Assembly (NCBI RefSeq): GCF_003346515.1
Contig: NZ_QQNA01000123.1
Coordinates: 1-35,688, forward strand
Length of the DNA stretch: 35,688 nucleotides
Origin: Streptomyces corynorhini
Lineage (GTDB): Bacteria > Actinomycetota > Actinomycetes > Streptomycetales > Streptomycetaceae
Direction of reading: 5' to 3'
Position 1 is the stretch's first letter, and each line of letters opens with the position of its first letter. Position numbers and translations under genes: made by a program. Positions 6,144-14,626 of this stretch are shown here, piece by piece. The notes below the pieces were generated by a model. That model saw nothing but the letters and a program-made list of their open reading frames with translations. It was not told the origin of the DNA and searched no databases.

Positions 6144-7178
6144 ATGGTGCGGACCGGCGCCGCCGCGCGGCCGACACTGGCGGTCATAGCCAGAGAGGCC
6201 CGGGTCTCGGTGCCCACGGCCTCGAAGGTGGTGAACGGCCGGGAGGACGTGGCCCCCGAGACCCGCCGCCGGGTCACCGAGGTGCTGGACCGGCTCGGAT
6301 ACGTCCGCAGACCCCGGGGTGCGGCGGTCCCGGTACCGTCGCTGGTGGACGTCGTGGTGCACTCCCTGAGCAGCTCCTGGACCGCTGCCGTCCTGCACGG
6401 GGTCGAGGCGGCGGCCGACGGGGCGGGCCTGGACGTCGTGGTCTCGGCGGGACTCGCCCGGTCGCGCGGGTGCGGGCCCGACCGGGGCCGGCTCCAGCGG
6501 CTGGCTCTGCGCGGGACGGCCGGAGTGATCTTCTCCATGGCGGAGCTGACACGGTCCCAGTACGCCTGGCTGGAGCAGCATCGTATTCCCTTTGTCCTCA
6601 TCGACCCGGTGGTGGAACCCCCGCCCCGGGTGATTTCGGTCGGCGCGGACAACGTGGGCGGCGGGACCAGTGCCACCGGGCATCTGCTCGCGCTCGGCCA
6701 CCGCCGTATCGCGTTCATCGGCGGCCACCGCCACGCGCTGTGCGGACGCGACCGGCTGGAGGGGCACCGCTCGGCGCTGGCCGAGGCGGGAGTGCCGAAC
6801 CGTCAGGCGTACGAGAAGTACGGTCGTTTCAGCACGGCCGAGGCACGCGACCGCGCTCTGGAACTGCTGGACCTGCCCGAGCCGCCGACCGCCGTCTTCG
6901 TCTGCTCCGACACGATGGCGCTCGGCGTGTACGAGGCGGCGGCGGCCCGCGGGCTGCGCATCCCGGACGACCTCAGCGTGGTCGGCTTCGACGATCTCCC
7001 CGAAGCCCGCTGGGCCACCCCCGCGCTGACGACGGTCCGCCAGCCGCTCTCCGACATGTCCGCCACCGGGCTGCGGCTCCTCGTCCGCCTCATGGAGGGC
7101 GACCGGCCGGACACCGCCTTCACCGAACTGCCCACTCGGCTGATCGTCCGTGCCAGCACCGCGCCACCACGGCCTTGA
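6144..7178 (+). CDS. LacI-family transcriptional regulator
   Basis: A 344-aa LacI/GalR repressor. The N-terminal helix-turn-helix runs about residues 11-35 (LAVIAREARVSVPTASKVVNG), with hinge-helix residues up to about 58. The rest is a periplasmic-binding-protein-like sensor domain ending in the typical TTVRQPLSDM...RLIVR stretch. GGAGAGGGG lies just upstream of the ATG. It probably binds the TAGARAYCGRTYTCTA sites at its own promoter and between the alpha/beta hydrolase and the 1518-aa exported protein, and releases them on binding an oligo- or monosaccharide from pectin breakdown. The ligand is not readable from sequence. It is transcribed divergently from the peptide cluster, but I see no perfect operator close to that cluster. 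Confidence 0.9.
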   Translation: MVRTGAAARPTLAVIAREARVSVPTASKVVNGREDVAPETRRRVTEVLDRLGYVRRPRGAAVPVPSLVDVVVHSLSSSWTAAVLHGVEAAADGAGLDVVVSAGLARSRGCGPDRGRLQRLALRGTAGVIFSMAELTRSQYAWLEQHRIPFVLIDPVVEPPPRVISVGADNVGGGTSATGHLLALGHRRIAFIGGHRHALCGRDRLEGHRSALAEAGVPNRQAYEKYGRFSTAEARDRALELLDLPEPPTAVFVCSDTMALGVYEAAAARGLRIPDDLSVVGFDDLPEARWATPALTTVRQPLSDMSATGLRLLVRLMEGDRPDTAFTELPTRLIVRASTAPPRP

Positions 7179-7192
7179 CGCGGACGGCCCGC

Positions 7193-7259
7193 CCGCCGTA
7201 CCGCCGTACCGCCGTACCGCCGTACCGCTGTCCCGCGCAGCCGCACCGCTGTCCCGCGC
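7193..7259. repeat. Short tandem repeats downstream of the lacI-family gene
   Basis: Four exact copies of CCGCCGTA (7193-7224) are followed by two exact copies of ACCGCTGTCCCGCGC (7224-7238 and 7245-7259). They fill much of the 229-bp gap between the convergent lacI and alpha/beta hydrolase genes. No clear terminator hairpin was identified in the gap. Confidence 0.75.
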
Positions 7260-7407
7260 CGCAGAACGCGCGCGGTGTGTCGCGCGGGTGACGCGCGGTA
7301 CGGCCGGTCCGGGACGGGGCCCGGCAGCGGAGTTCCGGCGACGGACCGGCACCCCCCCCGGCGACCGGAGCGATCGTCGCGGGCATCCCGGGCACCGGGC
7401 CCGCCGC

Positions 7408-8280
7408 TCAGCGGGCCGGGTCGGCCGGGCTCTCCAGCCCCGCCGTCCAGGAGTCGACGAGGGCGACCAGCCGGTCCGGCTCCTCCTCGTGCAGGTAGTG
7501 CCCGCACTCCGGCCAGACCTCCACCCGCGACCCGGCGGGCGCGACCGTGCCGCGCTCCCAGGCCGCGGGCGCGGGCCGTGAGTAGACGGCCAGCACCGGG
7601 CAGCGCCGCCCGGCCAGATACGCCCGGCAGGCGGGGCGCGGTCCGAACGCGTCCGGGGCCAGATACATCCCGTCGCGGCAGCGCAGCAGTACGCCCGGAT
7701 CCATGGCGCCCATCAGCGTCTCGTGCCGGGCCCGCAGCGCCGCGTGGGCACCGGGGCGGAAGGCGCCGCCGACGAAGCGCACGGCCCACGGCGCGCCCTC
7801 CGCGCGCAGGGCCCGCTGCTCGGCGGGCAGCCCCGCCAGCTCCGCCTCGTCCGCTCCGTACGCCGGATCTGCCACCACCAGCGCCCGCACCAGCTCCGGG
7901 TGTTCGACCGCGAGCGCCGTCACGACCTGTCCGCCCATGGAGTGGCCCACCGCGACCACGGGACCGGTGCCGAGCGCGCCGAGGAGCGCCGCCAGATCGG
8001 CGGCGAAGTCCCGCGGGCCGTACCCCTCGTGCGGGACGGCGGACCGGCCATGGCCGCGCAGATCCGGTACGAGGACCCGGCGGCGGCCCGCCCAGGCGCG
8101 CAGGTGGGGTTCCCACTCCGCGCCGTCGCCGCCCCAGCCGTGCACCAGGAGCAGCGGCGGTCCCTCGCCGCCGCGGTCCGTGTACTGGAGGGCGACGCCG
8201 TTCACCGTGATCCGGGGCATGCCGGTCATGGTGCCCTGAGCGGCGGCCCGTGTCACGCGCTGCCCGGCGCCGCTTCCCAC
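7408..8280 (-). CDS. Alpha/beta-fold hydrolase
   Basis: A 290-aa alpha/beta hydrolase with LLLVHGWGGDG (oxyanion region), the nucleophile elbow GHSMGG with S114, and a C-terminal histidine in CGHYLHEEEP (H261). The GTG at 8280 has GAGGGAGC upstream; internal ATGs at 8229 and 8220 are alternatives that give a more compact N-terminus. There is no signal peptide, so it is cytoplasmic. A family A operator at 8310-8325 overlaps its likely promoter, so it should be induced together with the divergent 1518-aa exported protein. An esterase role on imported acylated oligosaccharides is an inference; the family is too broad for a substrate. Confidence 0.82.
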   Translation of the reverse strand: MGSGAGQRVTRAAAQGTMTGMPRITVNGVALQYTDRGGEGPPLLLVHGWGGDGAEWEPHLRAWAGRRRVLVPDLRGHGRSAVPHEGYGPRDFAADLAALLGALGTGPVVAVGHSMGGQVVTALAVEHPELVRALVVADPAYGADEAELAGLPAEQRALRAEGAPWAVRFVGGAFRPGAHAALRARHETLMGAMDPGVLLRCRDGMYLAPDAFGPRPACRAYLAGRRCPVLAVYSRPAPAAWERGTVAPAGSRVEVWPECGHYLHEEEPDRLVALVDSWTAGLESPADPAR

Positions 8281-8309
8281 ATCAGCGCTCCCTCAGGAAG
8301 CCCTGATGG

Positions 8310-8325
8310 TGGCAACCGGTCTCTA
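8310..8325. promoter_or_regulatory. LacI-type operator at the alpha/beta hydrolase promoter
   Basis: TGGCAACCGGTCTCTA matches TAGARAYCGRTYTCTA at 14 of 16 positions. On the minus strand a TACTTA -10 element (8325-8330) abuts and shares one base with it, and the hydrolase GTG starts 30 bp further on. The arrangement mirrors the site at 8453-8468 on the other side of the divergent region. Confidence 0.6.
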
Positions 8326-8378
8326 AGTAGGTCCGACGGTGTCCGGCGCTGTCATCGGTTCGAAATCCCGTGCGTGAC

Positions 8379-8411
8379 CACGGAAACCGCTTGTCATGGA
8401 AGTTTTCCGTG
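8379..8411. promoter_or_regulatory. 8-bp inverted repeat in the divergent promoter region
   Basis: CACGGAAA (8379-8386) and TTTCCGTG (8404-8411) are perfect inverted arms spaced by 17 bp, midway between the two LacI-type operators and upstream of the -35 of the plus-strand promoter. The position fits a second, possibly activating, regulator such as a carbon-catabolite or pathway regulator. Confidence 0.4.
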
Positions 8412-8420
8412 TACGACATC

Positions 8421-8468
8421 TTGCTCATCGCTCCACCCCGGCCTACTTTCCGTAGAGACCGATTTCTA
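8421..8468 (+). promoter_or_regulatory. Promoter and best LacI-type operator of the 1518-aa gene
   Basis: A -35 TTGCTC (8421-8426), a 17-bp spacer and a -10 TACTTT (8444-8449) are followed by TAGAGACCGATTTCTA (8453-8468), which matches TAGARAYCGRTYTCTA at all 16 positions. The operator covers the expected transcription start, so binding should block initiation. Confidence 0.68.
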
Positions 8469-8542
8469 AGCCGCTGTGGCGGACCCGAGTCGGGCCTCCC
8501 CCCTCCCCTCCTCCGAGCACCGTGAGAAAGGAAGCCTCCGTC

Positions 8543-11500
8543 ATGCCGAGCGCAGAACTCAGCCGCCGGAACTTCGTCCAGATAGCGGGTGCGGGCACCG
8601 CCGTCGTCGCCACGAGCAGCTGGCTCTGGCAGTCCGCGCCCGCCGCGTACGCCGCCGAGTCCACGGGGAGCGCCTCCGCCGCGACGGAACGGGCCGGGCT
8701 GCTGGACCGGCTCGCCCTCGGGGACGGCGCGTCGGAGAAGGCCCACGGACTGACCACCGACGGCAGCGAGATCGTCACGGACGCCCGCAAGGTCAGGGCC
8801 AGGGTCGCCACCCCCCTCGAACCCGCCGCCGCGCGCGGCGGCGAGCTGCGCTTCACGATGAGGACCGACCCCAGGGCGCAGAACTATCTGACCCTCAAGC
8901 TGTGGGGCGAGGACGGCTCCGCGTACACCACCCTCGCCTACATCAACGGCGAGCAGATCGGCTACCGCCGCAACCACGACTACCCGGCGATCAGCTTCGG
9001 ATACACCAACCAGGTTCCGGGCCGCTACTACTACTCCACGGTGATGCTCCCGCTGGAGATGACCCGCGGCCGGTCCGAGGCCGAGATCACCCTGCGTACC
9101 TACGAGGGCGGCTTCTCCGGCAAGGTCACCGGCGACTCCCGCCCGTACTACGCCGTCTACACCCACACCGCCGCACAGCTCGACCTGTCGGGCGAGGGCC
9201 TCACCACCTACCGGCCGCCGACCGCGACCGCCGCCGACCTCGGGGACGCCGAGAAGCAGCGGCTCGTCGACAGCTTCCGGACCACGCAGATCGCCCTGTT
9301 CGACCGGCTCTCCAGCCAGGTCGACACCGCCGCGGCCGGCACGATGTCCATCGTGCGCTATGTCGACGAACTCCGTTATTACGCACAGGTGCTGACCACG
9401 CCGTGGTCACCGGCCGCCGACGACGCCGCCAAGAAGACCGCCCTGCTGCGGATCTTCAAGACCATCGACAACCACGTCAAGGACTACTACGGCAACACAC
9501 GGCTCGTCCTGCGCGGCGGCCACCAGGGCGACTGGGGCGGCTACTACGGGGCGCTGGGGGAGGCCCTCTACCTCGTGGAGAACCTGATCACCGATCAGAA
9601 GATCTACGGCAAAGCCGCGTTCACGGCCTTCCTGGACGAACCGTTCACCACCGGAACGCAGGACGGCGAGACCTCCCTCAAGGACGTCGACTTCGACGGC
9701 GGACGGCTGACCCGGCGCGCCGCCTGGGGCCGCTGCCTCAAGGCGAACTTCGACTTCGCGCGCTCCCGGCTCTCGTACATCTACAACCAGATGCTCTACA
9801 CGTACGAGGGCGCCTGGAAGGCCCACGAGGGGCTGCGCGTCATCGGATCCGCCCACTACCAGGGCCGCGCCCGCAGCCACGCCGTCCTCGGGGAGTCGCT
9901 CGGCCTCGTACCGTTCCTCGGCGAAGAGGTGCTGGTCGGGCCCGAGGGCCAGGAACTCGACCTGTTCCACTCGCTCTTCTACCACGACGGCACGGCGCGC
10001 TTCACCGACGACTACGTGAAGATCGTCGGCAAGGGGCTGGCGAAGAGCAAGCTCGACCGGTCGGGCAAGGTGGTGCGCAGGCTGCCCTACGGCACCCACT
10101 ACACAGGCATCACCGCCGCCGGGCTGACCCGCGAGAACACCTACGTCGGCAACTACGGCGAGGCGTCCCGCTACCTCGGTGAGTACTTCTTCAAGACCTG
10201 GGGCCACCGGGGCGACGAGGAACTCAACGACAACATCCTCAAGCTCGCCCTGCGCAACATCCACGCGCGCGGCTACACCCGCTACGCCTCCGTCGACGAC
10301 CGCGGACACCGCGTCATGCGGATCATCGGCTCCATCGACGAACGCAACTGGTACTGGCCAGGCATCCCCGCCTACGGCGCGCGCGTCAACGAGGGACAGT
10401 CGCTGTTCACCGCCGGGTTCGAGCCGCACATGGCCGAACACGCCGAGCGCTACCGGGGCAAGGAGTGGGACCCGTACTGGGAGTACGCCCGCGAGGCCGT
10501 CGGCTTCGCCCAGCAGCAGCTGGCGGACCGGCAGTACTTCAACGAGTTCGACAAGGCCACCGCCAACCCCAAGGCCGACATGCGGCTGCCCGCGACCTAC
10601 GCCCATCTGACCGGCGGGCGCGCCCGCCACAGTCGGTTCGGCTCGGCACAGGCCGGTGAGGTCATGCCGCAGACCGACTTCCGCGCCTACACCGCGGCGG
10701 AACTCACCGCGCTCGGGGTACGGGCCGCGCGGTACGAGCGGTTCGCGTGGGCCGACGTCGACAACATGTTCATCTCGCTGCGCGACGGCGACACCAGGAT
10801 CTTCGGCTCCCTCTACCAGAGCAACCGGGGCGTCGCCGGAAACGGCCGGCTGCACGTCATCACCCCGACCCACGAACACATCGCGCAGATCCAGACCAAC
10901 GGACTGTTCCAGTACCGGGACTACTACGCCCGGATGGACGCCATCGACGCCGACTTCATGGAGGACATCAACACCGGCGACAACTGGGCCCCACAGGCGC
11001 TCGCCGGGGAGATCTGCCCCGTCGCGTACCAGCCGGGCGTCGGCACCGTCAGCCGCGAGAACTTCGAGGTCGACAACCCGTACTCCGGCTACACCGACTT
11101 CCTCACCGCGCGCTACGGGCAGTACCTCTTCGGCGTCAACACCACCCGCGCCGCGTACGGGAACAAGCAGAGCTACCGGCTCGCCGTCCCCGCGAGCCAC
11201 CGCGGGGCCACCGTCCTCGACCTGGTCTCCGGCCGGAAGCTGCCGGTCTCGGGCGGCCATGTCACCGTCGCGCCGTTCACCGCCGTCGTCCTGAAGCTGT
11301 CCGACACGGCGACGACGGCGCTGCTGCCCTCCGTCGTCCGGTACGTGACCGCACTGCCCGCCGACACCTCCGTCACCGTCGCCTGGACCCCCACCGCCGG
11401 AGCCGCCACCTACACCGTCCGGCGCGCCACCCGCGCCGAGGGACCGTACAGGACCGTGGCCACCGCCGTCACCGGACTGTCCTGGCGCGACACCCGGGTG

Positions 11501-13099
11501 CGGCAGGGCGAGCGCTACCACTACACCGTCACCGCGGTGAACGGCGCCGGTACCGGCTGGTCCTCCTGGCACGTCGGGACCGCGCTCGACGCCCCCGTCT
11601 CCCGCAAGCTCACCGGAACCGGCTGGCGCGACGACCGGCTGGGCACCCAGCGGCGCGGCACCACCTCCGTCAACGGCGCCACGATCGCCGTCACCGGAGG
11701 CGACGGCACCGGGCTCGGCAAGGGCGACGACTACATGGTCGCCACCCGGAACATCGAGGACTCCCTCCTCTTCGTCAGCCGCCCCCTGACCGGCAGCGGC
11801 ACGGTCACCGCCCGCGTGGACGACCACAAGGGGGCCCTGACCGGGCTGATGCTGCGGGACCGTATCCACACCGACACCCGCTACCTCTACTTCGGCGCCG
11901 ACGCCACCGGCAAGCTCGTCCTCGCCAACCGCACCCGCGACAGCCGCCACGACTGGCAGGACGACGTACGCTCGCCGCTCGACGCGGGCATCTCCGGCCT
12001 CACCGTCGCCGACCACCCTTATCTGCGGCTCGTCAGGGACTACGAGTCCCACCAGGTCATCGCCTTCGCCTCCGCCGACGGCACCACCTGGACGTACGCG
12101 GGCGCGCTCTTCACCCCCTTCCCGTACGCGGTGCACGCGGGCGTCGCCTCGACGGGCAGCGCGGTCCTCGGCACCGTCAAGGTGACCGACACCGCCACCG
12201 GCCTGCTCCAGCCGTACGTGGCCGGGCGCACGGCGGACCGGTTCACCATCGCGTGGAACAAGCCCGAGGACGCCGTCGGCTTCACCCTCTACCGCGCCGC
12301 CGACGCGAAGACCGCCGCCACCGACCCCCGCACCCGGCCGGCCGGCTGGGAGAAGGCCGTCACCGGCACCCGCGAACGCTCCTACACGGAGCAGGAACTG
12401 CGGCACGGCACACGGTGGTTCAAGGTGGTCGCGGCGCTGCCCGGCGGCGCCACCCGTGTCTCCGAGTACAGCGCCGTCGCGGTCGCCGAGAACCTCGCCG
12501 AGGTCATCGCGCGGGCCAGGAAGACCGACGCGTCGCAGTGGACGAAGAAGAGCCACGCGGCCTTCACCGCCGAGATCGACCGGATCGAGGAGGCGGACGG
12601 CGACCAGGAGGCGCGGATCGACGCGGTCTACACCGCCTACGCCCTGCTGGTCTCCACCGACACCCTGCTCCGTCAGTTCAAGGTCACCAGGGAGATGGTC
12701 GAGGCGTCCACCATCGAGTGGCCGGGCACCGGCACCAAGGCGTCCAACGGCTGGAAGGCGTTCGACGGCGACACGGCCACCTACACCGACACCCTCGCGG
12801 CCGAGAGCTGGATCGACGTCGACGCGGGCGCCGCGGGCCCCGTCACCATCGACAAGATCCGCCTCCACCCGCGCACCGGACTGGAGACCCGCGCCAACGG
12901 CACGGTGTTCCAGGGCTCGGACGACGGGCAGAACTGGACGGACCTGCACACCGTCAGCGGGGTGAGCACCGCTCAGTGGTACGAGGTGAAGCTCGGCCGC
13001 ACGGCCTCGTACCGCCGCATCCGCGTCTACGACAACCACAGCGGAAGCGCCAACCTCGCCGAGATCGAGTTCTGGTACTACCTGCCCGACGAGGAGTGA
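8543..13099 (+). CDS. Tat-exported 1518-aa multidomain putative polysaccharide-degrading protein
   Basis: The N-terminus has a Tat signal (SRRNFVQIAG, then a hydrophobic stretch to about residue 38). I chose the ATG at 8543, with AAGGAAG upstream, over an in-frame GTG seven codons earlier. Residues ~75-220 look like a beta-sandwich, and ~230-700 are helix-rich with many aromatic residues, resembling alpha/alpha-toroid lyases or hydrolases. A beta-rich region follows to about 920. Then come a fibronectin type III-like unit (~930-1015), a lectin-like beta-sandwich (~1020-1220), a second Fn3-like unit, a helical spacer and a C-terminal F5/8 type C (CBM32-like) domain (~1390-1518). The operator upstream ties it to the pectin/RG-I locus. 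I cannot assign the catalytic family; a lyase on RG-I or arabinogalactan side chains is an inference. Confidence 0.8.
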   Translation: MPSAELSRRNFVQIAGAGTAVVATSSWLWQSAPAAYAAESTGSASAATERAGLLDRLALGDGASEKAHGLTTDGSEIVTDARKVRARVATPLEPAAARGGELRFTMRTDPRAQNYLTLKLWGEDGSAYTTLAYINGEQIGYRRNHDYPAISFGYTNQVPGRYYYSTVMLPLEMTRGRSEAEITLRTYEGGFSGKVTGDSRPYYAVYTHTAAQLDLSGEGLTTYRPPTATAADLGDAEKQRLVDSFRTTQIALFDRLSSQVDTAAAGTMSIVRYVDELRYYAQVLTTPWSPAADDAAKKTALLRIFKTIDNHVKDYYGNTRLVLRGGHQGDWGGYYGALGEALYLVENLITDQKIYGKAAFTAFLDEPFTTGTQDGETSLKDVDFDGGRLTRRAAWGRCLKANFDFARSRLSYIYNQMLYTYEGAWKAHEGLRVIGSAHYQGRARSHAVLGESLGLVPFLGEEVLVGPEGQELDLFHSLFYHDGTARFTDDYVKIVGKGLAKSKLDRSGKVVRRLPYGTHYTGITAAGLTRENTYVGNYGEASRYLGEYFFKTWGHRGDEELNDNILKLALRNIHARGYTRYASVDDRGHRVMRIIGSIDERNWYWPGIPAYGARVNEGQSLFTAGFEPHMAEHAERYRGKEWDPYWEYAREAVGFAQQQLADRQYFNEFDKATANPKADMRLPATYAHLTGGRARHSRFGSAQAGEVMPQTDFRAYTAAELTALGVRAARYERFAWADVDNMFISLRDGDTRIFGSLYQSNRGVAGNGRLHVITPTHEHIAQIQTNGLFQYRDYYARMDAIDADFMEDINTGDNWAPQALAGEICPVAYQPGVGTVSRENFEVDNPYSGYTDFLTARYGQYLFGVNTTRAAYGNKQSYRLAVPASHRGATVLDLVSGRKLPVSGGHVTVAPFTAVVLKLSDTATTALLPSVVRYVTALPADTSVTVAWTPTAGAATYTVRRATRAEGPYRTVATAVTGLSWRDTRVRQGERYHYTVTAVNGAGTGWSSWHVGTALDAPVSRKLTGTGWRDDRLGTQRRGTTSVNGATIAVTGGDGTGLGKGDDYMVATRNIEDSLLFVSRPLTGSGTVTARVDDHKGALTGLMLRDRIHTDTRYLYFGADATGKLVLANRTRDSRHDWQDDVRSPLDAGISGLTVADHPYLRLVRDYESHQVIAFASADGTTWTYAGALFTPFPYAVHAGVASTGSAVLGTVKVTDTATGLLQPYVAGRTADRFTIAWNKPEDAVGFTLYRAADAKTAATDPRTRPAGWEKAVTGTRERSYTEQELRHGTRWFKVVAALPGGATRVSEYSAVAVAENLAEVIARARKTDASQWTKKSHAAFTAEIDRIEEADGDQEARIDAVYTAYALLVSTDTLLRQFKVTREMVEASTIEWPGTGTKASNGWKAFDGDTATYTDTLAAESWIDVDAGAAGPVTIDKIRLHPRTGLETRANGTVFQGSDDGQNWTDLHTVSGVSTAQWYEVKLGRTASYRRIRVYDNHSGSANLAEIEFWYYLPDEE

Positions 13100-13144
13100 C
13101 ACCGCCCGGACGGCAACCAATGACCCACCGGTGACGACAGCGGG

Positions 13145-13170
13145 TGGGGAGCCATGACCATGGCTCCCCA
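13145..13170. terminator. Near-perfect 26-bp palindrome, probable bidirectional terminator
   Basis: Arms TGGGGAGCCATG and CATGGCTCCCCA (12 bp, perfect) are separated by only two bases, 45 bp after the 1518-aa gene stop. This is the strongest hairpin in the window. It can end plus-strand transcription from the lyase-like gene and minus-strand transcription from the pectate lyase gene. An operator role is less likely. Confidence 0.75.
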
Positions 13171-13200
13171 TCACCCCTTTCACCCGCTGGAGCGTTCCCG

Positions 13201-13282
13201 ATGAACAGCGACCCCGGACACCCCTCCCGCCGCCGGGTCCTCGGCGCCACCGCGGCCGGCCTCGCCGCCCACCCGGCGCGGA
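13201..13282 (+). pseudogene. 5' remnant of a Tat-exported protein gene
   Basis: An ATG at 13201, with GGAG nine bases upstream, opens a frame with a convincing Tat signal start: polar residues, then SRRRVLGATAAGLAA. After about 27 codons it runs into the 3' end of the opposite-strand pectate lyase gene, and the remaining frame (to 13449) is Arg-rich antisense sequence. The natural reading is that a deletion or rearrangement removed the body of a secreted enzyme gene and fused its first codons to the pectate lyase end. A genuine tiny gene is less likely, because the signal has no mature protein to export. Confidence 0.55.
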
Positions 13283-14614
13283 TCAGTGGAGCCTTCCGGC
13301 ACCGGCCCCGCCGTCGACCAGGCCAGGGACGGCGCGCGGGTGGTCGACCGAGGCGCGCAGGACCGGGGTCCAGCCCGCGTCGGGCCGCAGGGTCTCCTCG
13401 GGGATCTCCGCGTTGTGGACGGCGAGCAGGTCGACGTACTTCCCGTTGACCTGGTTACCGGCGACCGTGACCGGTGAGTCCTTCCACAGCTTCAGGACGG
13501 GGCCCAGCGGCATTCCCCTCGGGACGGTGAACGCGTTCTTCTCGGCGACCAGCCGCGACTCGATCCCGATGCCGAACGAGTAGCCGTAGTTCTCCGCGCG
13601 CTCCACGACATAGTGGTTGTTGTACGTGTCGACCTTGCCGAAGCGCACGCGGGGCGCCCGCTCCTTGACGTTCTTGAACTGGTTGTGGTGCAGCGTGACC
13701 CGGAGCTTGCCCCGGTCGACGGCGGCGAGGCTGTCGCTGTTGCCGATCAGAATGGTCTTGTCGTGGTCCTTGATGACGTTCCAGGAGACGGTGACCAGGT
13801 CCGCGCCCCGGACGATGTCCAGCAGACCGTCGTGCTGCTGGTACAACCGGCCGAAGTAGGAGGGCTGTTCGCTGTCGGGGTGGCGGCCGTCGGTGAAGGT
13901 GTTGTGGTCCACCCAGACATGGGTGGAGCCGTACAGCACCAGGTTGTCGTACTCCGAGTTCCACTCGCCGTACGCGCCGTCCGTCGGGTCCCACTGCGGG
14001 AAGCAGTCGAAGGCGTCCTCGAAGGTGAGGTTGCGGATGATGACGTTGTCGACGTCCTTGACCTGGAGGCTGCCACCGAGCACGCGCGCGTCCTTCCCCA
14101 CCCCCACGATGGTGGTGTTGGCGGGGACGTTCACCTTGACCTGGGCGCCCTGGAGCTTCGCGGAGGCGGCGCGCAGATCCTCCTGCTCGCCGCTGACCTC
14201 CTCGTCGTACCCCCAGACCGCCGGATCGTAGTCGGCGAGGTACTGCGCGAAGGAGTAGCCCTTCGCCTCGTAGTCCTCGCAGGTGAGCGCGTTGCCCGCG
14301 CCGTCGGAGAGGGCATCCAGGGTGCCCTTGACCCGGATGACCGAGGGACTGTTCCCGGCGGCGCCCAGCGCCGCGCCGAACTCCGCCCACGTGGTGACGG
14401 TGTAGACATGGTCCGCGGTGGCGTCGCGACCGCCGGTGGTACCGCCGGACTCGGCGGCCCAGCCGTCGTTCGCGGGGAGCGCGGCCCGCTCGGCGGCCGG
14501 GCCCGCGGGACGGGACTGCCCCTGGGCGGGGGCCGCGAGTGCGGTCAGCGTCAGCGCCATGCCGCAGGCCAGCGCCGTCGTGGTGATGCGCGCATGACAT
14601 TTCGAGAGACGCAC
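13283..14614 (-). CDS. Secreted pectate lyase, PL1 family
   Basis: A 443-aa secreted protein with a signal peptide of about 30 residues (hydrophobic ALACGMALTLTALAAPA). It has the right-handed beta-helix motifs of PL1 pectate lyases: VWVDHNTFTDG (calcium/substrate strand), VTVSWNVIKDHDKTILIG, and LHHNQFKNVKERAPRVRFG with the catalytic and substrate-binding Arg residues. It cleaves de-esterified polygalacturonan by calcium-dependent beta-elimination. The GTG start has AAGGAG seven bases upstream. It is last in the operon with the acetylesterase (12-nt gap) and binding protein upstream. The C-terminus (PGLVDGGAGAGRLH) looks complete despite abutting the pseudogene fragment. Confidence 0.93.
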   Translation of the reverse strand: MRLSKCHARITTTALACGMALTLTALAAPAQGQSRPAGPAAERAALPANDGWAAESGGTTGGRDATADHVYTVTTWAEFGAALGAAGNSPSVIRVKGTLDALSDGAGNALTCEDYEAKGYSFAQYLADYDPAVWGYDEEVSGEQEDLRAASAKLQGAQVKVNVPANTTIVGVGKDARVLGGSLQVKDVDNVIIRNLTFEDAFDCFPQWDPTDGAYGEWNSEYDNLVLYGSTHVWVDHNTFTDGRHPDSEQPSYFGRLYQQHDGLLDIVRGADLVTVSWNVIKDHDKTILIGNSDSLAAVDRGKLRVTLHHNQFKNVKERAPRVRFGKVDTYNNHYVVERAENYGYSFGIGIESRLVAEKNAFTVPRGMPLGPVLKLWKDSPVTVAGNQVNGKYVDLLAVHNAEIPEETLRPDAGWTPVLRASVDHPRAVPGLVDGGAGAGRLH

Positions 14615-14626
14615 GGGAGTACTCCT

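Noticed and set aside
9407..13183. Very long open frame on the minus strand opposite the 1518-aa gene
   Set aside because: It is a GC-bias shadow: low-complexity Val/Gly/Asp-rich translation, no ribosome site, and the plus strand encodes recognisable domains.
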